Below are positions 1-10,636 of a stretch of 64,000 bases of DNA, piece after piece. A program made the position numbers and the translations under genes. Each line of letters begins with the position of its first letter. Position 1 is the first letter of the stretch. The DNA is from Nannobrachium achirus (lineage: Eukaryota; Chordata; Actinopteri; Myctophiformes; Myctophidae), in assembly GCA_963921795.1 (NCBI GenBank), contig OY997642.1, forward strand, positions 33,885,796-33,949,795, read 5' to 3'. Under the pieces are notes generated by a model. That model was not told the DNA's origin and searched no databases. It saw nothing but the letters and a program-made list of their open reading frames with translations.

Positions 1-480
1 TGCTAATTATTCCATTTATGAGTCGTCTCCAAAGTATGTCATGGATTTGACTGGGCTTTTTACAGGTGAGCGGTGTGAGATGACGTGCAAACATCTGGGG
101 GAATCGTCTGTCATTGGTCAATTATCTCCTTTACGTGCATCTCATCATTGTGAGACAAGGGCATTGCTTTCTTATGCCATCATCAATTCTGAATGGGGTG
201 AATACACTGGAGTCCAGTTGAATGGGGTTTAATTGGCTGGAACTCAGTCTAATTGTACCAGGAATAAATAAATACAAGTTGATTGTTAACTGCTTATTTC
301 TTATCATGGTTAGCTTACAGCATCAGGACCAGTACTCATACCACTGTTCACCACCCTATCAAGACCCTATCAATCCTCTTGGATTTGGGTGAAAGTAGCA
401 ATACTACAATGTAGAAATATTGAAAAAATGTAAAAGTCCTGCATTCAACATTTGACTCTGATCTACAAGCATCGTGAAAT
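1..480. other. Unannotated intergenic DNA
   Basis: No exon, repeat unit or RNA gene is recognisable here. The short open frames have no recognisable protein content. Confidence 0.5.
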
Positions 481-776
481 GTTTTGAGCTTGCAGATAGA
501 CCGGCTATTTTCAAATATCCCTATTATAAAACATGGCTTAAGTGTTTTGTTTTGTAGTAATAACCTAAATCTACAAAAGTGACTTGTAACTAAAGTTGTA
601 AAATAATTGTAATTACATGGTACAATACCTGCCTCTGAGATGTAGTGGAGCAGGGTATGAAATATTGGAAATGGACAGCAAGTAAAGTAAAAGACATGAA
701 ATTAAGTACTAAATACTTGAGTAAATGTACTTGTAAATGTAATGTAAATTACTTTCCACCTTTAGTCTGTTCATTA
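481..776. repeat. MITE-like fragment carrying a half hairpin
   Basis: Positions 482-514 hold one arm of the window-wide hairpin family (GAGCTTGCAGAT..GGCTATTTTC). It is followed by AT-rich sequence with AATAATTGTA, CTCTGAGATGTAGTGGAG and AGTACT/AAGTA motifs. The same succession recurs at 63529-63740 and in part at 47224-47520, so this is a dispersed non-autonomous element rather than unique DNA. Its termini are not clear. Confidence 0.55.
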
Positions 777-1520
777 AGATCTGAAGTCAATTTAAACATG
801 AGTTGCAGATATCGCAGGGCCAAGTTCAACATGTGACACACAGTGTAATGGGATTTCCATCTCTTCCTTAAACAGGGCTTGGCAAAGCATGAAGGGAAAA
901 CGCAACATTTCCACATTCCATCTCCAGGAGCAAGTCACTAAGCACAGAGATGCCGCCCACAACACCTGAGCCCTCCCAACCAGTGAGATGCATGCCCTGG
1001 CACAGATATGAGATGTGTATTCTGCCTGTCAGATCAGAACAAAACAAAGGAGTTATGCTAGATTTATGCTCCGCCGTACTACGTTGCTGCTCGGCCGACA
1101 ATAACAGATCTGCAAGCTCACAACATGCCGCATCCACCTCTGAATGTGGGCTTGTAGATCGGCTATCATTGGCATGCAACACAGCCATATGATGAGGCAT
1201 ACATCAGGCTTTAGGTGACGCCGGAGAAGCCGTACCACCTCCATTGCTGTCTGCCAGTCCCACCCCCAGCCCACCCCACCCCTGCTTTGTTTGTGCTCAT
1301 TTCATTCTGTGTGCAGCCTCCTGGCAGTCAGGTCAAGGTTTACCCTCGCACCACACACCATTTCCCTCATGCACCGCCTGGGGGGGGAACACTGGAGGCC
1401 CGAGGCAAGGGCAAGCCCAAACAGCTCACTCAACATGGCGGCCATCGCCACCTCTAACCACACGGACATTAGGATGGGAGGACCATGCACAGTCACACCA
1501 TTACAGCTAAAAATGATGTC
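777..1520. other. Intergenic DNA with one hairpin copy
   Basis: Apart from the hairpin at 1101-1168 nothing is recognisable. Overlapping short frames on both strands between 868 and 1510 are mutually exclusive and show no domain, so I do not call a gene. Confidence 0.5.
1101..1168. repeat. Hairpin of the GATCTACAAGC family
   Basis: The left arm reads AACAGATCTGCAAGCTCACA and the right arm GGGCTTGTAGATCGGCTAT. They fold on each other around a loop of about 25 bases. The copy is divergent (TGCAAG against CTTGTA leaves a G:T-type mismatch). Confidence 0.7.
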
Positions 1521-1558
<38 letters not shown>

Positions 1559-1562
1559 CTTT
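1521..1562 (+). repeat. (CTTT)n microsatellite
   Basis: About ten CTTT units with a slightly broken 3' end. Confidence 0.95.
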
Positions 1563-2174
1563 CCATTTGTTCCTAATTGTTCCCCACTACTATTTCCTTT
1601 GGATGTTATAGAACATTATTGATTTGTGTCAGTAGTAAGGTATGTGTCTATTAACTGATAGATTTAATAGAGCGACAATAGAGAGCTACTCATTTGTTCC
1701 CCCGTAGTGTAAGTGTTCATTTTGAGAGTCTGATACTAACCCTGGCTAGGAGCTAGTGCTGGATTTTTAGCTGTAAATGGAAAACGCCTGTGGGCTTTTC
1801 ATTTTCTGGGCCCAGACGTTCCCTTCATGGTGTCGGAGCCCTTGTGTTCACAGAGTTCATGTTTTGCTGCGGGGCTTTTTATTTTTTTTCCTATTTTGTT
1901 TTATCTCATAGCTTAGACTAGCAGAGCTTCAACTCCCAGAGGACTCCTGCGTAGCAACAGCAGAGATCAACAAAGTAAGTTTGTTTACGTTGGCTGTGTC
2001 CGCATGTTGTCGACTTATACATTTCTCAGTCTCCATTTCCTGCCTCTCCTTGCCCCAGGGAAAAGGAGCCCTCTAATTGGATCTTGTTCTAATTGAGCCT
2101 AATACTGGAGCGAACCGGAGTTGGGCCCTGTGGCTAATGAAGAGCTGAATCAAAACTAAGCACTAAAACTTTGA
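1563..2174. other. Intergenic DNA; possible conserved non-coding block
   Basis: No coding exon is seen. The part from about 1890 to 2160 is free of recognisable repeats, of balanced composition, and contains several TAAT/ATTA homeodomain-type cores. That is the texture of a vertebrate conserved non-coding element, but it can be tested only by alignment to other fish. Confidence 0.3.
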
Positions 2175-2209
2175 CTGTGTGTGTGTGGATGTGTGTGTGT
2201 GTGTGTGTG
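2175..2209 (+). repeat. (GT)n microsatellite
   Basis: Two GT runs interrupted by GGAT, followed by a short run of ATGAGT units to about 2240. Confidence 0.9.
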
Positions 2210-3245
2210 GACGTGTATGAGTATGAGTATGAGTATGAGTGTGCACATATGTGTGCATCTGCGTGTATGTACTGTAAGTGTGCATGAAGGAGTGTGTGCG
2301 TGGCAGCACATCATATTACCGGTGCAGAATTTCTCAAATTACTACTGTTTCTACTCTTGGCTTGTTAGATCATTTTCTTAAAAAGAAATCCATTTTCTCA
2401 GTCGGGGGATAATTTCACATTGCATGCATTTCACAATCTCTTTGAAACTATGTGTGAGGCACAGTTCACTTTTACATTTTGTCTTCTTTCAACCTTAAAC
2501 AAATAATACAAACCCCTTTTCAATAAATTGATTTTTGCTCTTCTGTTTTCCGCTCTCACCCAAAAAGCCAATCCGGTGGATATAAAGTGAAACAGACCAA
2601 ACAGATGCTTCAACAGTCTCATAGGCGAGAACAGAGAAATGGAAATGAGGCCAGGTTTACTGCTACAGGGCTATCAATGAAATGACTACTATTTTGCCAT
2701 CAGCCAAGATAGATATTGTGTATCTGTTTTACCTATCTATAAATGTAAATTGCTGTTTTATATTTATTTCATGTTTTACATAAGAATAGTTTATAGTATT
2801 GTATAACTGTATAACCTTATTTAACCAGGAAGTCTTATTGTACAAGTGAGACATGGGCCAGAATAAGGCTAAAGCAGTGTAAAACTAGAAAGAAATTGCT
2901 CCTTGAAGCGCAGATCTACACTAGGCCAGGTTGCCTACCAAGGGCCCACAAACTTTGAAAGTCAGTCAATGAAAATCGGAATAGAATTTGAAAAGTTTCA
3001 TTTGACACATCTTGATCATATGACTCCAGAGACAATGTCTACCGATTTGTGTGAGTTTGGGATAAAATCTGAAGGAATAGTAGCTAAAGGAGTCTGCAAG
3101 CATCCGGTTTCTACATTGAAGCCATATAGGTTCAAGGTTCAAGGTTATTTATTTGTCTCCTTTAGGAGAAATTTGTCTTGGAGGGCCACAGCTTTATACA
3201 TAACATAACTTAACTTAGCACTTAACATATAACATATGTTTCGAA
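2210..3245. other. Intergenic DNA with a dispersed-repeat tail
   Basis: Nothing coding is recognised. Positions 3128-3205 (GGTTCAAGGTTCAAGG, then TTTGTCTCCTTTAGGAGAAA and AATTTGTCTTGG) resemble the 3' part of a common fish interspersed repeat. The rest has no feature I can name. Confidence 0.4.
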
Positions 3246-3356
3246 AACACCTTATGATCGATGGTTACCACCTGATGACATCAAATTTTCCTGGCCAAGG
3301 CTACATTCACCAAACGTGAATGGAGGAGAAGCATCGTTAGATGTAATTATAATCAT
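3246..3356 (+). repeat. Direct repeat, copy 1 (111 bp)
   Basis: This block is identical base for base to 4026-4136, at an offset of exactly 780 bp. The copies bracket 669 bp of unrelated sequence. The perfect identity implies a recent event. Alternatives are the terminal repeats of a very small LTR-type element or a simple segmental duplication. Confidence 0.9.
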
Positions 3357-4025
3357 AGAACTCTGGGCAACCAGTGACTTCCAGGAAAGTCTGGATGGAA
3401 ACCGAGGAAGATTGGTGACGCTGGAGAGACAGATGACCACCAGGAAGAGCCTGGCGTGGGTGTATGAGGTTAGCAACCTCATGCACAGCACTCGCGAGAG
3501 GGCACCAACTCAAGCTAAAGACATTTATACAGATACCCTCAGAGTCTCCCGAGAGGGGGGGAGTATGTGAGACTCAACAATACAAACATAACGGTAACAG
3601 CCCTTAACTAATCACAGCTAACGAGATGGCTCACCTAAACAACATCAGCTGGGGAGAAATTGGAAATAAAGTGTCACTGCGAGAACATCTGCAGGAACAC
3701 AAAAGGTAAAAATACATCAAGCCAGGACCAAGTGTGGAGAAGAGGGGTCACAGGTGCAGCGCACAACTTGGTTGGTGAGTTGGTGAGACGAAGGAGAACT
3801 CCAGGCAGGAATAACCCCACAGTACTGGAGAACTCTACGCACCTGTGTCACCTCAAGACCTCAGGAGGGACCCACCCAATACCTCCCCAGAGAAGCCTCT
3901 TGTTGGGAAAAAACAAATAGAGCAGGAGAGGGGAGTTTAGCCTTGGTCAGGAGGAGGAGATGGGCAGTGATTTGGCCACCACTGCCGAACCGGCCATCAG
4001 GAGGGTGTTGTGGTTTGCGGTTCGA
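3357..4025. other. Interior between identical 111-bp direct repeats
   Basis: There is no protein domain I recognise. A plus-strand frame of 84 codons that opens in copy 1 runs to 3570, and a purine-rich tract (GGAGGAGGAGATGGG) lies about 65 bp before copy 2, in the place where a polypurine tract would sit in an LTR element. No primer-binding site could be confirmed. Confidence 0.35.
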
Positions 4026-4136
4026 AACACCTTATGATCGATGGTTACCACCTGATGACATCAAATTTTCCTGGCCAAGGCTACATTCACCAAACGTGAA
4101 TGGAGGAGAAGCATCGTTAGATGTAATTATAATCAT
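4026..4136 (+). repeat. Direct repeat, copy 2 (111 bp)
   Basis: Second copy of the block at 3246-3356. The 3' flank (TATAAACATATAGG) shares an AACATAT string with the 5' flank of copy 1 (ATAACATATGTT), which could be a worn target-site duplication of the whole 0.9-kb unit. Confidence 0.9.
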
Positions 4137-5527
4137 TATAAACATATAGGAAGTGACAGTTTGATTGGCCACTAGTTTAGCTACATATTTCCCCATGATT
4201 TCCCCCCTGCTGGCTGCAGAGGCAATAACGCTCTTCAAGCGGATGGGTTTTTGGCCAGACAGGTTTCTTTTCGGGACTGGAAGTTGATCAAAGATGGCGG
4301 ATTTTAATTAGCCGAAAAAGTAGCTTCAAAGTTGTCTGTAGAAACCAATGGGGCTCCCTTTGTCCATATTTGTTTGACAGGTGTCTATGAGCAGTGTTGT
4401 GAAGTCTTTTGAAGAAAATGCTAAATTGTGGGAACTTTTGGCTGTGGCAATATGGATCCATAGAATCTATATTTGAGTTATTACAATTTACAATTTAGGC
4501 ATTTAGCAGACGTTCTTAATCCAGAGCGATTTACAATATCAATACATCAAATGCATAGAAATAGTAATCTAAGAAAAAAAAAAGTAGGTAGACCAAATAA
4601 AAAACTTAGGCAAGTGCTATGGGCTAAGGTGGAGTCTGAAGAGGTGAGTCCTCAGACCACGGTGGAAGCTGGGGAGCAACAGGGAGTTTTTCCACAGTTT
4701 GGGGGTCAGGAGGGGAAGTGTTATAAGATTTTTAAGCCAAAAGGAGAAGCAGAGTTGTTATTGTGCCACCATGAGGCCAAAAGTTTCACACTGATCGGTC
4801 CAGCGGTGTAGGAGATTAGCTGCTCACAGACACATATGGACAGACAGGAGTGAAAACATAGTCGTCTTGCGGAGACAACAAAAGACAAAAATAAACAGAA
4901 GTAAGCAATTGCACTTTCTGAAATTATAAAATACAATTTAAAAAATCTAATAAAATAGCATTAGTACCAGAGGGTTTAAAAACAAGAGCAGACATATCCA
5001 TTATCCGCCTTTTGAAATCTGGAGATAAGATGCTCAACTTTGACTTTTGCCTGCAAGTCATTCCATGACCATGTACATGCACTTAAAAGCCATACATCCG
5101 TGATCACATATGGTTATCTTCTTTATCGTCCAGTTTCCTATTCTTTCAGTTTGGAGATCTGGATGGGGGGGTTTACCTGAGGCTACAATGGTTAAAGGCT
5201 TAAGCTTTCTTGGGTGGCTTGATTACCTTCAGGCATAATAAACTCGCTTGAAAGGTCTGCAATATACTCGGGTATTTAATCATGGCATCCTGTGGGAACA
5301 TGTGCTCATTTTGAATGCGCTATATTTCATACTGCCAATATCACATATCACCATACCTTGTCAGAATGCCTGCATTGTTATACCATCACGTCACGTGAGT
5401 GTTAATGCAAAGTGTCATTTGACTGGTAGCGTAATGACAGTACTTCATGATGGTGTTTACAACAAAAACCTTCTTAAAAACAATGCTGGTGTAAGAAATT
5501 CACTGGAAAAGGCTGTTGCATAGCCAT
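4137..5527. other. Intergenic DNA with a dispersed fish repeat
   Basis: Around 4495-4535 the sequence GGCATTTAGCAGACGTTCTT..CCAGAGCGATTTAC matches the widespread fish repeat motif around TTTAGCAGACGCTTTTATCC. The remainder, including open frames at 4473-4811 and 5248-5523, has no recognisable domain. Confidence 0.45.
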
Positions 5528-5556
5528 AGAGAGAGAGAGAGTAAATGTGTGTGTGT

Positions 5557-5589
<33 letters not shown>

Positions 5590-5628
5590 TGCGTGCGTTT
5601 GTGCGTGCATGCGTGCGTGCGTGTGTGA
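5528..5628 (+). repeat. Compound (GA)n (GT)n (GCGT)n microsatellite
   Basis: GA units at 5528-5541, GT units from 5545, then GCGT tetranucleotides with a CAT interruption. Confidence 0.95.
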
Positions 5629-6129
5629 CACTACAAAATGACGCAACATGTCTGTATAATTATTGGCCTGACCTTGTAAATCACATAATCCACATTATGT
5701 ACTTTATTGCAACATTTTCCTTCAAACATTATAGGGCATAGCAGTGGCATCCTTGTTGTGGTGCCACAGATAGAGATTTCCAAAAATATTGATATAAATT
5801 ATTTTAAACCTGGAACCATGCCATCTAGGCTCCTGGTGAATCATGACCCTAAAACATTTGTTTCTGTGTCAAAAAGTATTTGAATGTAGGCCTATTTATT
5901 AAATAGACCTTTTTGTGTTTTATTTTTTATTTTTTACAGAAAGCCCAAATCCCCCAACATGTTTCCGTTGTGCAAGTGCCTTGTTCAGCAGCCTGGTGGC
6001 AGGCCGCGCTCTCAGACTGATCTCAGACCTTTACTCTTCTTTGGACCTACCTGTGGATCATACCAGGGACAAGAGACATGGATTTAGATTTGGCTCTTCT
6101 TGGACCAAACTGTGGATTTCACTGACAAG
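5629..6129. other. Unannotated intergenic DNA
   Basis: No gene or repeat structure was recognised before the palindromic element that starts at 6130. Confidence 0.45.
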
Positions 6130-6402
6130 TATAACGTCATTGTCGGGTGGAAACCTTGTATGTCCAAGACCGTTCGTTTTGTATTTATCATTTTAAAATG
6201 AACTAAACTAGTGAAAATAGCAGATCTACAAGCACACCGACAAGCACAAGCACAAGCACACAACGCCTCGCGGTGCGAGGCGTTGTGTGCTTGTAGATCG
6301 GCTGTTTTCACTACTTTTGTGCGACGGCCTTGTATGATGAAGCAGGGCTTTTCACAAATGTGAAACTTGGAGATACGGGGTTTCTGCCCGACAGTGACGA
6401 TA
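6130..6402. mobile_element. Palindromic MITE, copy 1
   Basis: The ends are inverted: the left end reads ATAACGTCATTGTCGGGTGG and the right end GCCCGACAGTGACGATA. The element centre (6211-6312) is the GTGAAAATAGCAGATCTACAAGC hairpin with a GC-rich tip (CGCCTCGC/GCGAGGCG). TA dinucleotides flank both ends. It has no coding capacity and is about 270 bp. Close relatives lie at 22325-22577 and 61383-61565, with end fragments at 21503 and 22602. The left arm carries a short extra CAAGCA repeat. Confidence 0.8.
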
Positions 6403-7581
6403 AGTGACTTGACTTTTTTCTTTCCTCATGGACCTACTTGCGGATTATACCAGTGTCAGTCCACTTTATGTGGATTATGCGGTTGTCACCCGCTGACGTT
6501 TTGCACCTTGTGCAACCCACTGACCCCTTTCTAGCACCTTACCCAATGTCCATAATCACTGAGCGGTGCTCCAGGAAGGAAAGTCCAAGTTTTGTTGTAC
6601 GCCCAGGGTCAGATTGGCCAAGCTTTGCGGGGGACACTTAGCCTAATGAAATTAACTCATAAATAGCACCGCTCACTTCACAATGGGTGTGATTTTCTTC
6701 TTGCACCTTATTAGTTTTTATAATAATAATAATAATTTTATAATTACTGACAAAAAGTTTAATTATTTTCGGTACTTTGTTGTGGTTTTGATAATAACTT
6801 TATAATTATGGACCAAAGGTTTAATGCTTTTGTACTTTTTGGGAGTTATTAGGCTATACTACTCTAGTTTTACTGATGAATGGTTTTATGTTTTTATTTT
6901 TCATTTTTTTATTTTCCAACTGAACTGGGTTTCACCTCATTATGGGTTTCATTTGATTTTGTGCAAGTTAGTATCCCTGACATTGAGAACTTACTGTCAT
7001 CATTGCCATGTGAGAAACCTGCTGGCACAGTGGTACTGATATGTTAAATAGCAAACTATTAAGAATTGCATCTTGCTATTTAATCCAATTTGTCTTCAAA
7101 AAGTGTTAAAATACAGAGTTTGTCCTAAAGTTTGGAAGGAGGCAGAGGATAAAAATAAAAATAAAAAAGTTTGAATAAATGAACGACCAGAGGGCACAAC
7201 AGTTCCCCCAGTTCCTATATCCAAACTGGGTTACGAAAAGACCCGCCCCCACCTGCCTCTGATTGGCCTAGTTTCTTTTAATTTATTCTGCCATTACAAG
7301 GACCCCTGGGTAACAAATTTTGTTTTGTATTAATGACAATAAAACTTCTTGAATCTGCTCGTGGCACCCTATTGACAGGGCAAATCCTCAAACAATTTGA
7401 TCAACCCTTTTCTCAGTATGTGAGAAAAGTATGTCTGTAGTATGTGATTTTTCCTGTAGAATCAATTTCAGCATTGTACATTTTTGTATTGTGCATATTT
7501 AATTCGATCATTTTCATATTTGAATACATCAGGACAAATAACGAGTAAAGGTCATACAACTTGCATTTTGGTGGTTTTGTG
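6403..7581. other. Intergenic DNA, probably old repeats
   Basis: GAGCGGTGCTCC (about 6560) and GCACCGCTCACTTCAC (about 6665) resemble the ends of the GAGCGGTGCAAA repeat better seen at 15049-15421 and 38393-38600, so a decayed copy may lie here. No gene is seen. Confidence 0.4.
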
Positions 7582-8011
7582 TTAAAGGGGCACTCCACCA
7601 TGCACTTTTCAACCTATGTTCATATAATTGGTCCTCACTCAAAAATAGCTTTTCTATTTTTTTTTTCTCAGAGGAGGGCTGTGGGCAGGTCAGAAACCCA
7701 TCGTCTTGTTACATCATCGATTGCCAATCCAGCTTATAGAAACTGCAGGCTTTCTATTCCTGAAAAGTTGTAATTTTAAAGTGGAAGCCATTGTTCTCGC
7801 GATAATAACAATCTAAAAAAGAAATCAAAAATATTGATTACAATTCTTTTTTTGGAAAATGATGATGTCACAAGACGATGGATTCTGAACTTCCCACAGC
7901 TCTCCTAGGAGACTTGGACTGAGTAGAAAAAAATTGTGATATTTTATCATGAACATTAGTGAGGACCTATTATATGAAGACAGGTTGAAAAGTGGTGAAC
8001 TACTCCTTTAA
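7582..8011. mobile_element. TTAA-flanked MITE
   Basis: The element at 7586-8007 is flanked on both sides by TTAA. Its ends are inverted: AGGGGCACTCCACCATGCAC.. on the left against ..GTGGTGAACTACTCCT on the right, with ACTTTTCAACCTAT/AGGTTGAAAAGT and TTGGTCCTCACT/AGTGAGGACCTA continuing the arms. It encodes no transposase. TTAA target duplication is characteristic of piggyBac-type elements, so a non-autonomous piggyBac-like origin is likely. Confidence 0.8.
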
Positions 8012-8263
8012 GCATATGAATATTTCATCTCACTCAGGTGTAAGGACATTTGGCTGTGTATCCATTTGGCAAGTTTATTATGGTCATTTCGCATTAATTA
8101 TGAATATACATAGCAAACACATGGTTCTTTTCTGTTCAATATTATTCTCTTTTTCTATTTATCTCTTTTTGTCTCTACCAGCCGAAGGCTTGGGGGAGAG
8201 TAACCTCGCATCACCAGGCTTTCCGCTGGGGGAAAGCCTGGTCTTCGTTTACTCAACGGGCCG

Positions 8264-8486
8264 TTTGATCCGGTCGGGAGCGGAAGAGCTCCTACGTTTT
8301 TCTGTAGTCCAAAACGGACTACACTTTGGCCGGAAACAACGACCGGAAACAGTTTCAACCCAGTTAGCGCATGCGCAAGTAGTTAGCGCATGCGCAAGTA
8401 TGGGTTAAAACTGTTTCCGGCCAAAGTGTAGTCCGTTTTGGACTACAGAAAAACGTAGGAGCTCTTCCGCTCCCGACCGGATCAAA
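8264..8486. repeat. Perfect 74-bp inverted repeat with NRF1-like centre
   Basis: Positions 8264-8337 and 8413-8486 are exact reverse complements over all 74 bases. The 75-bp centre extends the stem with GGAAACAGTTTCAACCCA/TGGGTTAAAACTGTTTCC and contains two 19-bp tandem units, each with GCGCATGCGC (8367-8376 and 8386-8395), the core of the NRF1 consensus. Inside each arm GTAGTCCAAAACGGACTAC forms a further small hairpin. No protein is encoded. The structure could be the body of a fold-back element whose outer ends are the AGGCTNGGGGGAGAGTA motifs on either side. Confidence 0.9.
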
Positions 8487-8538
8487 AGCCCGAAATTGGA
8501 AGCCAGCCCAGGCTAGGGGGAGAGTATGTTTTCCCCTT

Positions 8539-8580
8539 CGTCCGTCCGTCCGTGCGTCCGTCCGTGTGTCCGTTTGTCCT
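8539..8580 (+). repeat. (GTCC)n degenerate tetranucleotide repeat
   Basis: CGTCCGTCCGTCCGTGCGTC and following imperfect units. Confidence 0.85.
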
Positions 8581-8639
8581 CGCAGTTTGTGTGCAGCTAA
8601 TCTCAGTCGCCGTTGGCCCGGTCGCTGCCAAAGTGAGCA

Positions 8640-9610
8640 CACACATTCCCTGGATGCCAATCTAGAACCTCTGCCCCAAATCTTTCAAATGGGCCTTTTC
8701 TAGCGCCACCTAGTGGCCGATGTTCGCAAAACACATTTCTGTGCACTACTCTTACAGACTTTGTCCAAAAATCCTACAAATCGGTAGGCAGTATCTCGAC
8801 CGTCATGTGATCGACACAGATCTGTCCGATTTTGCATATTCCATCCTGATTGGCTAAGATTGGCTTCCAAAGTTTGTAGGATTGAGCCGTTTTGAACAAA
8901 ATGCCTCAAATCCCAAACGCAAAGTGCAATTATCATGAAATCGCGCACACACGTTCCCACTAGGCCGAGGAAGAAATGCCACTTTTTTTTTTAAATCAGC
9001 CTCATGGTGGCGCTATAACAGGCCGATTTGTGGTTTTACCTATAACTCCACCGATCAGTTTCAAACTTTGTAAGCACACTCCCTAGAGTCTAAGGATAAA
9101 CCTTTGCCCTGCATTTTTCACATCAGCCTTTTATAGCGCCACCTTTGGGCCGACTTATGTAAAACACATTTTTGGATATTACTCCTTGAGATTTTATCCA
9201 AAAATCACGCAAATCGGTACACAGTATCTCTATAGTCATGTGATCAAGTCCGATCCGGTCTGATATTTCATATTCCATCCTGATTGGCTAATATTAGCTT
9301 CCAAAGTTTGCAGGATTGCTCAGTTTTTGAAAGAAATGCTTCAAATCATCAACGCAGCTTGCGATTACCGTGAAATTTGCCACACATATTCCCACTAGGT
9401 CAAGGAACAAATGCTACCTTTTTTCATATTGGCCTGTTATAGCGCCACCAGCAGGTAGACTTTAGCAAAACACATTTTTGGAACACAATGCTTCAAATCA
9501 TGCATGCAGCGTCCGATTTCCATGAAAGATCTAATGGTGAAGAACATATGCCACCCTTTTTACATTGGCCTATTATACAGTAACACCACCAGGACACACA
9601 GCCTGGTGGA
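8640..9610. repeat. Degenerate satellite-like repeat block
   Basis: The motif TAGCGCCACC..GGCCGA..CAAAACACATTT recurs at about 8701, 9136 and 9439. Between the copies TTCCATCCTGATTGGCTAA and TTCCAAAGTTTG repeat with the same spacing (about 430 bp). The same motif in a shorter unit builds the repeats at 17684-18010 and occurs alone at about 49318 and 63150. This is an internal tandem region of a dispersed element, not a gene. Confidence 0.7.
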
Positions 9611-9635
9611 GACCTGTGCTCGGAAGAGCTTCTAG

Positions 9636-9712
9636 TTTACAAATGTTTGCCAGACCCATGAAATGGGTAGGCCTACATAAGCAAATGTCGGTCTGTCTGT
9701 CCGGGTTTTCTA
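9636..9712 (-). repeat. Dispersed repeat end (GTCGGTCTGTCTGTCC family)
   Basis: Read on the minus strand it matches 60113-60178: CCGGACAGACCGACATTTGC followed by TTATGTAGGCCTACCCATTT and CATGGGTCTGGCAA. It is therefore the end of a repeat present twice in the window. Confidence 0.75.
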
Positions 9713-10636
9713 TATAAAGGGTATATATGATGATGACATGATGATGACGTATTCCAGTGTGCCTATCCCGAACTAGTCCGGCTTTTTTAATTAAATGAAT
9801 AAAATAATCCGAGGCCGCACCAAGCCTGGCTCTAAATTTAAAATCTAGGCGGCTGACCGAAAGCCCTTTCCCCCGGCCCGTAATCGGGCAACGCGGCCGC
9901 ATCGCACCGCCCACTCCAATGATAAATCACATCTTTAGACAGGATTTTCTCCGGATTGTGTTCCCAGACCCAAAGAAAAAGTTTTTTGCGACTGAAATAG
10001 CTTTAGATCGGGCTTCTAAATGGGTTAGCATTTTGGTAGTCTGGTAGGATTCACCTTGAAACATGGGCTGCATATTGTTGTAGTGTTTTTGGTTGGTTTC
10101 TGTTCTGGATGTTTTGAAGGTTTGCACAGGGCTCTACTTCCTGTATTGTCCCAGCTCAGATTCTGAGCCTGGGACAACTTCCTGCCCAGGAATATCATAG
10201 TTTTGGCCCAGAGGTTCTTCTCGCCCCCCTAGTGGCGAGAAAAAGAACCTCCGGGAACTCAGATTGGCATTTTGGCTACGTGTCAGCTAGCTTCCTCCTA
10301 TTGTCACCCATAGCATTGGCTGGAGTGAAATCCCAAGGCACTTGGGACAGTGTCGACGAAAGCTAGAGCGAAGGTCCATGGAGAAATCTCTGGCACTCTA
10401 GCGCCCCTTGTGGCCGGCGGCACTATGAGTTAATAAGCTATGACACCAAAGGCATTTGGGATCGTACTGCGGTAGACCTTGCCTAGAGCAGCGAACAGGG
10501 AAGCGGTGAGCTTGATAGCGCAAGTCTTTATTTTTTGATCGGGCTTTGTGGCTTGGCCAAGCTTTGCCTGACATTTGTGCCATAACCGCTCACATTAGGA
10601 TCCTTTACAGATCCAAGCACATTTACAGTGTGAAAA
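9713..10636. other. Intergenic DNA upstream of the kelch retrocopy
   Basis: A short hairpin sits at 10212-10253 (GAGGTTCTTCTCGCC / GGCGAGAAAAAGAACCTC). No promoter element or exon is recognised directly upstream of the ATG at 10637. The short antisense frames have no support. Confidence 0.45.
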
